Source of the DNA: Lachnospiraceae bacterium
GTDB lineage: Bacteria; Bacillota; Clostridia; Lachnospirales; Lachnospiraceae
NCBI GenBank assembly: GCA_009787745.1
Contig: WQST01000047.1
Location: 1-13,279 of the forward strand
Length of the DNA stretch: 13,279 bases
Reading direction: 5' to 3'
A program made the translations under genes and the position numbers. The notes beneath the pieces were generated by a model. The model made no database searches. It saw nothing but the letters and a program-made list of their open reading frames with translations, and was not told where the DNA came from. Numbering within the stretch: the stretch's first letter is position 1; each line of letters opens with the position of its first letter. This document shows, piece by piece, positions 6,690 through 12,140 of this stretch.

Positions 6690-7592
6690 CTATTCATCAA
6701 GCTTTTTGATGTGATTAATCAGATCTTCGACCTGCTGCAAATGTTCTGTGGTTTTTTTGACTTCACCATTTCTAATCGCTTTGCGATATACAGACGGTGA
6801 TAGTCCCTTCATTTGCTTAAATGCTTTCGTAAAGACCAGTGAGTCCATATAACCGCAGGACAGGGCAATACTTTCGATCGGAAAGCTTGACGAATGTAAA
6901 AGTTCGGCAGCTCTCGTTATTCGGAAAGTAGCTAAAAACTGATGCGGTGAAATACCGATTGCATTCATGAACAGCGTGTAAAGGTAGCTGCGATTAATTC
7001 CGACATAATCGGCGACTTCCGTGATTTTGATCGGATTGCAGTAATTGCTCTGGATATACTCTACCGCTTTACGAACATAGTAGTTGGTGCGGTCAGCTTC
7101 ACTTTTTACCGATGCAATCGTTTTATCAAATATACTTGATAATAACACTGCCAGTAATCCATTTCTTAAAAGCTCATCATACATTTCACATGAATCGTTT
7201 TCCGTCATCTCTTGGACTATTCGGTAAATTTCGTCTGCATCGTCAGCTTTAAATACCGGATTTTCAGAAGATAAGCCTATATTCTTGACAATCTGGTCGG
7301 TCAAGCTGCCATTAAAGCCAACCCACACATATGTCCAAGGCTCATTTTCATCTGCCCGGTAATAAGATAACTCGTCCGGTGTAATCAGAAATCCGCACCC
7401 TTTTTCGAGTGAGTACTCATAACCACCCATCTCAAAGATGCCTTTACCGTCTGTGATAAAGTGAAGCAAATAATGAGGTTTAACTGCCGGTCCAAAGTCG
7501 TTGAGCGATTCAGCTTTCGTAATGCCGCAACAATTTACATACAATTCGCCTGTTTTCTTTCCCGGGAACTCTAACGTAAATGATTTATCCAT
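6690..7592 (-). CDS. AraC-family transcriptional regulator with N-terminal cupin sensor
   Basis: A 300-residue DNA-binding regulator. Residues about 15-100 form the cupin ligand-binding domain (LHFITDGKGIFEMGG, then a Gly-rich turn, LITPDELSYYRA and WTYVWVGFNG), as in carbohydrate-responsive regulators such as those for melibiose, raffinose or galactosides. Residues 170-275 hold the two helix-turn-helix motifs: ITEVADYVGINRSYLYTLF (190-208) and the second with IESIALSCGYMDSLVFTKAF (239-258), followed by the family signature GLSPSVYRKA. A charged amphipathic helix of about 23 residues (278-300) extends past the usual end. The ATG has AAGGG eight bases upstream. The position directly upstream of galK suggests control of sugar use, but the ligand and targets are inferred from context. 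The transcript seems to end at the hairpin at 6638-6664. Confidence 0.94.
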   Translation of the reverse strand: MDKSFTLEFPGKKTGELYVNCCGITKAESLNDFGPAVKPHYLLHFITDGKGIFEMGGYEYSLEKGCGFLITPDELSYYRADENEPWTYVWVGFNGSLTDQIVKNIGLSSENPVFKADDADEIYRIVQEMTENDSCEMYDELLRNGLLAVLLSSIFDKTIASVKSEADRTNYYVRKAVEYIQSNYCNPIKITEVADYVGINRSYLYTLFMNAIGISPHQFLATFRITRAAELLHSSSFPIESIALSCGYMDSLVFTKAFKQMKGLSPSVYRKAIRNGEVKKTTEHLQQVEDLINHIKKLDE

Positions 7593-7685
7593 ATCTTATC
7601 CCTTCATTAAATGAGATTATCATTATAGATAACCCCAACCCTATATTACATATAAAATTCCCTCTTTTGTTTGACCCCACTTATT

Positions 7686-7715
7686 ATAATAGCAGATTTC
7701 TGTTTTCGTGGTCAA
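7686..7715 (-). promoter_or_regulatory. Candidate promoter of the AraC-family gene
   Basis: On the minus strand, TTGACC (7710-7715) lies 18 bp from TATTAT (7686-7691). This predicts a start near 7679 and a leader of about 85 bases. A second hexamer, TATAAT, overlaps it with poorer spacing. Confidence 0.5.
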
Positions 7716-7820
7716 GTTACACAATCAATAAAATATGCGCAAAAATATATTAAATTTGTGCAATCCAGAGAATTTGAGAGTATTTTTCCAATAAATGCCT
7801 TTATTTATTCAATTAAATAC

Positions 7821-7843
7821 ATTAACAATTCGACTTTGTTAAT
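7821..7843. promoter_or_regulatory. Perfect 8-bp inverted repeat beside the argC promoter (candidate operator)
   Basis: ATTAACAA (7821-7828) and TTGTTAAT (7836-7843) are exact reverse complements around a 7-base centre. The repeat ends eight bases before the argC -35 box, a position suited to an activator or upstream repressor. It does not clearly match the ARG-box consensus I know for ArgR, so no regulator is assigned. Confidence 0.45.
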
Positions 7844-7851
7844 TGATAACG

Positions 7852-7880
7852 TTGCTTAAAAAGCATTATTTTGCTATACT
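7852..7880 (+). promoter_or_regulatory. argC promoter
   Basis: TTGCTT (7852-7857), exactly 17 bp, then TATACT (7875-7880). The transcript should start near 7887, giving a leader of only about 25 bases, which rules out a T-box or riboswitch upstream of argC. Confidence 0.75.
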
Positions 7881-7898
7881 TCAATTATATTATGACAC

Positions 7899-7904
7899 AG
7901 GAGG
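7899..7904 (+). promoter_or_regulatory. Ribosome binding site fixing the argC TTG start
   Basis: Perfect AGGAGG seven bases before the TTG at 7912. The in-frame ATG at 7843 lies upstream of the promoter -35 box and would not be in the transcript. Confidence 0.92.
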
Positions 7905-7911
7905 AACATTT

Positions 7912-8859
7912 TTGAAACACAAAATTTTTATTGATGGAAGTGAAGGAACTACGGGGTTAAAGATTTTTGAACGCTTCAATGAGCGTGATGATATCGAAAT
8001 ACTAAAGATAGACAGCGATAAGCGTAAAGACCGGAAAGAGCGGAAGCGTTTAATTAATGAATCGGATGTTACTTTTCTTTGCCTGCCTGATGACGCCGCT
8101 AAAGAATCTGTTGCGATGGTTGAAAATGACGGCGTTATAATTATTGATACATCGACGGCTCACCGCACTCTTGATGATTGGTGCTACGGTTTACCTGAAC
8201 TTTCCGAAAAGCATCGTAAAAAAATCGCTGTCGGGAAGCGCATTGCCGTGCCGGGATGTCATGCGACGGGTTTTATTTCCCTGCTTTATCCGCTTGTAAA
8301 AGAAGGAATCATCGCGCCTGATTATCCGCTAATCGTTAATTCGGTCAGCGGTTACAGCGGTGCGGGCAAAAAGATGATTGCCGAGTACGAAAAGGAAGCC
8401 AGAGAAGTTGATTATGATGCACCAAGATTTTATGCCTTGGGACAGCGGCATAAACATCTTCCTGAAATGATGAAAATCTGCGGTCTTAAGCGAGAGCCTA
8501 TTTTTAGTCCTGCCGTTTGTGACTATTTCCAGGGTTTGTTGGTATCGGTGCCGCTTTTTGCTGAAGCTTTGCATGAACCCTTTACGCTAAAGGATTTATA
8601 CCGTTTTTATCAAGAATTTTACCATAGCGAAAGGTTAATCACCGTCATGCCCGAGTATGGCGAAGAGAACCCGGTTAATTTCCTGTTAAGCAATGGTTTG
8701 GCCGGGCGGGACGATCTTAACATATATATTACGGGTAATAATGACCGTATCGTTTTATATGCGCAACTGGATAATTTGGGGAAAGGAGCTTCGGGGGCGG
8801 CGATTCAATGCATGAATATCGCGCTTGGATGTGAGGAAGTGCGAGGGTTAAGTATTTAA
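7912..8859 (+). CDS. argC: N-acetyl-gamma-glutamyl-phosphate reductase, type 2 (short form)
   Basis: NADPH-dependent enzyme of the cytoplasmic arginine/ornithine pathway that reduces N-acetylglutamyl phosphate to the semialdehyde. From the TTG start the protein has 315 residues, matching the short type-2 class rather than the roughly 345-residue type 1. The nucleotide-binding loop is GSEGTTG (9-15) in KIFIDGSEGTTGLKIF. IDTSTAHRT (78-86) and YGLPEL (92-97) follow. Catalytic Cys116 lies in VPGCHATG (113-120), and the His-containing substrate motif is GQRHKHLPEM (177-186). The start is set by AGGAGG at 7899-7904 and by the promoter position; TTG is a rare start codon. It is alone: no argJ, argB, argD or argF is in the window, and downstream comes a sensor kinase gene after 172 bp. 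ArgC is the best call; the related aspartate-semialdehyde dehydrogenase family lacks this Cys/His motif set. Confidence 0.95.
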   Translation: MKHKIFIDGSEGTTGLKIFERFNERDDIEILKIDSDKRKDRKERKRLINESDVTFLCLPDDAAKESVAMVENDGVIIIDTSTAHRTLDDWCYGLPELSEKHRKKIAVGKRIAVPGCHATGFISLLYPLVKEGIIAPDYPLIVNSVSGYSGAGKKMIAEYEKEAREVDYDAPRFYALGQRHKHLPEMMKICGLKREPIFSPAVCDYFQGLLVSVPLFAEALHEPFTLKDLYRFYQEFYHSERLITVMPEYGEENPVNFLLSNGLAGRDDLNIYITGNNDRIVLYAQLDNLGKGASGAAIQCMNIALGCEEVRGLSI

Positions 8860-8880
8860 CCGCAGGAAAAAATTTTTCTA

Positions 8881-8909
8881 TATACAAATAATTTTCAATG
8901 TGATATAAT
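8881..8909 (+). promoter_or_regulatory. Candidate promoter of the sensor kinase operon
   Basis: An extended -10 element TG-A-TATAAT (TATAAT at 8904-8909) with TATACA (8881-8886), four of six matches to TTGACA, 17 bp upstream. Transcription would start near 8916, giving a leader of about 116 bases that includes the phased repeats and the palindrome described below. Confidence 0.6.
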
Positions 8910-8920
8910 TCATCCGTCAA

Positions 8921-8950
8921 CAAATATTTACAAATATTAACATATTTTAT
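8921..8950 (+). repeat. Three 10-bp phased AT-rich direct repeats
   Basis: CAAATATTTA (8921-8930) and CAAATATTAA (8931-8940) differ at one base; CATATTTTAT (8941-8950) keeps about seven of ten positions. The 10-bp period puts the copies on one face of the helix just downstream of the predicted start. It could be a regulator site or bent DNA, or simply low-complexity AT sequence. Confidence 0.4.
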
Positions 8951-8971
8951 TGTATTAAAGAATATATGCGC

Positions 8972-8989
8972 CAACGTTTATAAACGTTG
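8972..8989. promoter_or_regulatory. 18-bp perfect palindrome in the kinase-gene leader (candidate LytTR operator)
   Basis: CAACGTTTA (8972-8980) followed directly by its exact reverse complement TAAACGTTG (8981-8989). Each arm contains AACGTTTAT (8973-8981 on the plus strand and its mirror on the minus strand), which fits the LytTR-type half-site consensus [TA][AC][CA]GTTN[AG][TG] as I remember it. The palindrome ends 42 bp before the kinase ATG. No T tract follows, so it is not a terminator. Autoregulation by the downstream LytTR protein is inferred. Confidence 0.55.
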
Positions 8990-9031
8990 CGAGTGTTAAT
9001 AAGCAAGAGTAGCTTTTCCTGAAAGGGGATA

Positions 9032-10360
9032 ATGGATATCTATATTTCTTCCGGCTTGACGGCAATTCTTTATCTTATTGGACTTACCGGGTTGGTTTTA
9101 AAGTCGCCTCGAATTAAGCATCTAATTATATTGGGTGGATATTTTTTTCTTGTCGCTAATTTTATTGCTCCTAATATAGGTCATTTTATTGCATTATTTT
9201 ATATATTGGGAAGTATCGTTTATATTATTATTAATTGCCGGCCTTTACTTACAAACATTGTTTTTTCCTTATACGGATATATTTTATTAGTTTTGGTTAG
9301 TTATTTGTGTATGATACCCTTAAACTTGTTAGGCATTACAATAGAAGCGGTTGCAGTTAATTATGCAGTCCCTTTTTTGTTTTTTGAAATTATCACAATC
9401 TCTTTTGTTATTCTTGTTTTACGGAAACTGCTGTTTAATCTTGGTAATTTTGATATCCATGAAGATTCCGTTAACATCCAACGCTCATTTTTAATCCAGA
9501 TAATTTTCGGTATTTGTACGATATTTCTCAATATTATTTATAGTAGTTCCTTGGGATATCCGACGCAGGTACAAACCTTGAACGGTATTTTTATTAGCTT
9601 TTATGTCTTATCAACGATTGCCTTGTTTTATTCCTCATTCAAAATATTGCGGCGAAACTATGAGTTGACAATAAAACAAAATGATGAAAAGTATGTAGAT
9701 GATTATCTCCGCCGTATGGAGGGCTTTTATGAAGAAATACGCTCTTTTCGGCACGATTATCTCAATATTTTCTGCACCATGCATTGCCATATTGAAAATT
9801 TAAGTAAGCAATTACCTGACAATGAAAATATGGATGCTCTAAAAGATTATTTTGATAAGATCAACAAATCAGGTACTGAGCAAATAAATCATGATTATTT
9901 CACTCTTGGGCAACTTTCAAATATAAAAATTCTGGAAATTAAGAGTATCTTCTACAGTAAGCTTTTGTTTGCGATGAACCAAGAACTTCATGTAACATTA
10001 GAAATAACAGAGCCGCTTGAAAATATTAGCATGGACATAATAAAGCTTTGCCGTATTATCGGTATTTTACTTGATAATTCAATTGAAGCCGCTATTTTGG
10101 CGGCGGAATCGATACTCCATATAGCAATTATTAATAAAAAGGAGGATACTGTTTTTGAGATAGAAAACAGTATGCTTCCGATAACAATCCCGGTATCGGA
10201 ATTAGCCGAAAAGGGAGTAACCACAAAAGAAAACCATGATGGCTTGGGCTTACATAATGTGCAAAAAATTACTGATGAATTATCGAATGTATTTTTTTCA
10301 TTTGGTTATAATGAACTTTTTTTCCGTCAACAGTTGAGAATTAGAAAGGGAAGTGCGTAG
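9032..10360 (+). CDS. AgrC-type GHKL sensor histidine kinase
   Basis: Membrane sensor kinase of 442 residues. Residues 1-205 hold seven hydrophobic segments (about 5-24, 29-46, 50-68, 76-98, 108-131, 153-171 and 185-203), the layout of peptide-sensing AgrC-type receptors. A coiled linker leads to the phospho-acceptor motif SFRHDYLNI (238-246) with His241. The ATPase part shows the N-box LLDNSIEAA (346-354) and the G-box GLGLHN (404-409), but no classical F or G2 box, as is normal for this GHKL group. AAGGGG lies close before the ATG. The gene is 2 bp upstream of its LytTR regulator. No agrB, agrD or other peptide precursor gene is visible nearby. The membrane half is very AT-rich (two sampled lines at about 22-28% GC), partly because of Phe and Ile codons. 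The signal is unknown. Confidence 0.92.
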   Translation: MDIYISSGLTAILYLIGLTGLVLKSPRIKHLIILGGYFFLVANFIAPNIGHFIALFYILGSIVYIIINCRPLLTNIVFSLYGYILLVLVSYLCMIPLNLLGITIEAVAVNYAVPFLFFEIITISFVILVLRKLLFNLGNFDIHEDSVNIQRSFLIQIIFGICTIFLNIIYSSSLGYPTQVQTLNGIFISFYVLSTIALFYSSFKILRRNYELTIKQNDEKYVDDYLRRMEGFYEEIRSFRHDYLNIFCTMHCHIENLSKQLPDNENMDALKDYFDKINKSGTEQINHDYFTLGQLSNIKILEIKSIFYSKLLFAMNQELHVTLEITEPLENISMDIIKLCRIIGILLDNSIEAAILAAESILHIAIINKKEDTVFEIENSMLPITIPVSELAEKGVTTKENHDGLGLHNVQKITDELSNVFFSFGYNELFFRQQLRIRKGSA

Positions 10361-10362
10361 TT

Positions 10363-11112
10363 ATGATACCGATTTATTTATGCGACGACAGCTCTGACTG
10401 GCTGAGTTTGATGAAACAATATATTAATAAATTTATCGTCATAGAAGAAGTTGATATGGAAATAGTCTATTCATCTACCGAGCCGCAGGTTTTTTTATCT
10501 TTTTTGCATTCCCATCCATCACAAAACAGCATTTATTTTTTGGACGTTAATTTGAAAGCAAATATTGATGGTTTATTATTAGCTACCGAAATCCGCAGAA
10601 TTGACCCGCGGGGATTTATTATCTTTGTGACCGTTCATTCGGAAATGATGAGTAAGACTTTTTCTCATAAAATCGAAGCTTTGAATTATATAATTAAAGA
10701 CGAACAAAACTTGAATGGTCAGGTTCATTCCTGCCTTAAGCATATTTGGGATTTATATAATAAAGGACATGAAACGGCTTTCAAATCAATAAGTGTCAAT
10801 AGTTACGGAACGACCAGTTTTATGAAAGTTGATGATATTATTCTTGTGGAAAAAATTAAGAATAACCGTAAAATCAGATTTCATTTAAGGAATGAAGTTT
10901 ATGAGTCCGCCGATTCGTTATCAGAAATCCACGCCAAACTTGGCAATGGCTTTTTCCGCATTAATAGAGTATGCCTGATTAATCTGACAAAAATTAAATT
11001 AATAGATTTCGATAAAAGAGAAGTGAAGTTGGAGAATGGAAGATCTTATCATTGTTCGGTACGAATGCTTTCGGAACTGAGAAAGCTGAGAAAAACCATG
11101 GAAAATAGTTAA
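10363..11112 (+). CDS. AgrA/LytR-type response regulator with LytTR DNA-binding domain
   Basis: A 249-residue cytoplasmic regulator, presumed partner of the kinase just upstream (2-bp gap, same strand). The receiver domain (1-125) has the acidic pair Asp8-Asp9 in YLCDDS, phospho-acceptor Asp61 in IYFLDVNL, Thr90 in FVTVHS and Lys112 in ALNYIIKDE. The LytTR domain (about 143-241) starts SISVNSYGTTSFMKVDDIILVEKI and continues with the typical SLSEIHAKLGNGFFRINRVCLINLTKI segment. Such domains bind short direct or inverted repeats; the palindrome at 8972-8989 is a candidate target. The ribosome binding site (AAAGGGAAG) lies within the end of the kinase gene. The gene ends 65 bp before fcl, so fcl could be co-transcribed. 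All key receiver residues are present. Confidence 0.94.
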   Translation: MIPIYLCDDSSDWLSLMKQYINKFIVIEEVDMEIVYSSTEPQVFLSFLHSHPSQNSIYFLDVNLKANIDGLLLATEIRRIDPRGFIIFVTVHSEMMSKTFSHKIEALNYIIKDEQNLNGQVHSCLKHIWDLYNKGHETAFKSISVNSYGTTSFMKVDDIILVEKIKNNRKIRFHLRNEVYESADSLSEIHAKLGNGFFRINRVCLINLTKIKLIDFDKREVKLENGRSYHCSVRMLSELRKLRKTMENS

Positions 11113-11167
11113 GAGGGATGGGATTTATATTTAATGTTACTGTTTGGCAAGATGATAGTATAAAATT

Positions 11168-11173
11168 GAGGAG
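11168..11173 (+). promoter_or_regulatory. Ribosome binding site deciding the fcl start
   Basis: GAGGAG four bases before the ATG at 11178. The spacing is slightly short, so the ATGs at 11187 or 11196 remain possible; the ATG at 11118 has only a GAGGG right before it and would add 20 residues unlike the family. Confidence 0.7.
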
Positions 11174-11177
11174 CATA

Positions 11178-12140
11178 ATGGGTATAATGATTAATATGAA
11201 TGATAAAATATACGTAGCAGGGCATCGGGGCTTGGTGGGAAGTGCTATTGTCAGAAGTTTAGAAGCGAAAGGTTATCAGAATATTATCCGCCGCACTCAT
11301 CAGGAGCTTGACTTGATAAACCAACAGGCAGTTATGGATTTCATGCAGGCAGAAAAACCCGATACCGTTATCTTAGCGGCGGCGAAAGTGGGAGGAATTA
11401 ACGCAAATAATACCCGCCCCGCAGAGTTTGCTTATGACAATATGCAAATACAATGCAATGTTATTCATGCAAGTCATTTGGTTGGGGTCAGAAAACTGCT
11501 TTTCTTAGGCAGTACTTGTATATATCCTAAATTTGCAGCACAGCCGATTAATGAAGATGCTTTGTTAACAGGCTCGCTCGAAGAGACTAACGAAGCTTAT
11601 GCCATCGCCAAGATCGCGGGACTTAAGATGTGCCAATTCTACAAACGTCAATATGGCAGTAACTTCATAAGTTGTATGCCGACGAATCTATATGGCCCTC
11701 ATGACAACTATGATTTGGAAAATTCCCACGTCCTTCCTGCAATGATTCGTAAATTCCATGAAGCCAAAGTTAACGGCGCGAATAATGTCGAACTCTGGGG
11801 AAGCGGGACACCCTTGCGTGAGTTCCTCTATGTCGATGATATGGCGGACGCGTGTATTTTCCTTCTTAATAACTACGACGGTGAAGAACACGTCAATATC
11901 GGTACAGGTCAGGATGTTACCATCCGTACCCTCGCCGAAACGATTCAATCAATCGTAGGTTATTCGGGCGATATCGTTTGGAACAAAAACATGCCCGACG
12001 GTACCCCCCGCAAACTGACAAATGTCGCCAAACTCCACAACTTAGGCTGGCGTCACAAAACGGACCTGCGGGAAGGTATCAGCTTGGCTTACGCTTGGTA
12101 TAAAGAAAATGTTAACTCGTCTCATGGACATAAAGAATGA
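11178..12140 (+). CDS. fcl: GDP-L-fucose synthase (GDP-4-keto-6-deoxymannose epimerase/reductase)
   Basis: NADPH-dependent cytoplasmic enzyme that epimerises and reduces GDP-4-keto-6-deoxy-D-mannose to GDP-L-fucose, a donor for capsule, exopolysaccharide or glycan decoration. From the chosen ATG it has 320 residues, against 321 in E. coli. The Rossmann loop is GHRGLVGSA (15-23); VILAAAKVGGINANN (64-78) follows; catalytic residues are Ser112 in GSTCIYP (111-117) with Cys114, Tyr141 and Lys145 in EAYAIAK (139-145), and His184 in ENSHVLPAMI (181-190). PTNLYGPHDNYD (168-179) and the substrate loop GTPLREFLYVDDMA are also typical. The partner enzyme gene gmd is not in the window. The gene lies 65 bp after the response regulator on the same strand with no obvious promoter between. 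Its last 29 bp overlap the end of the convergent solute-binding protein gene. Confidence 0.96.
   Translation: MGIMINMNDKIYVAGHRGLVGSAIVRSLEAKGYQNIIRRTHQELDLINQQAVMDFMQAEKPDTVILAAAKVGGINANNTRPAEFAYDNMQIQCNVIHASHLVGVRKLLFLGSTCIYPKFAAQPINEDALLTGSLEETNEAYAIAKIAGLKMCQFYKRQYGSNFISCMPTNLYGPHDNYDLENSHVLPAMIRKFHEAKVNGANNVELWGSGTPLREFLYVDDMADACIFLLNNYDGEEHVNIGTGQDVTIRTLAETIQSIVGYSGDIVWNKNMPDGTPRKLTNVAKLHNLGWRHKTDLREGISLAYAWYKENVNSSHGHKE

Larger units (their letters stand above)
7593..7911. other. Divergent intergenic region between the AraC gene and argC
   Basis: About 319 bp, AT-rich, separating minus-strand and plus-strand transcription. It carries a minus-strand promoter candidate (7686-7715), an inverted repeat (7821-7843), the argC promoter (7852-7880) and the argC ribosome binding site (7899-7904). 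Another minus-strand TATAAT (7622-7627), flanked by TTATC and GATAA, sits 30 bp before the AraC start but lacks a good -35 box. A 62-codon open frame from 7671 has a TTG start without a ribosome binding site and low-complexity content; I do not regard it as a gene. Confidence 0.6.

Noticed and set aside
7671..7859. 62-codon plus-strand open frame in the AraC-argC gap
   Set aside because: TTG start with no ribosome binding site, overlaps two promoter candidates and has no recognisable domain.
7843..7911. Extended N-terminus of ArgC from the ATG at 7843
   Set aside because: The ATG lies upstream of the -35 box, has no ribosome binding site, and adds 23 residues not seen in type-2 ArgC; AGGAGG points to the TTG at 7912.
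8846..8877. Possible terminator after argC: 6-bp hairpin GGTTAA/TTAACC across the stop codon, with TTTTT 11 bases later
   Set aside because: Stem is short and AT-rich and the T tract is not adjacent, so it is too weak to call; read-through into the kinase operon cannot be excluded.
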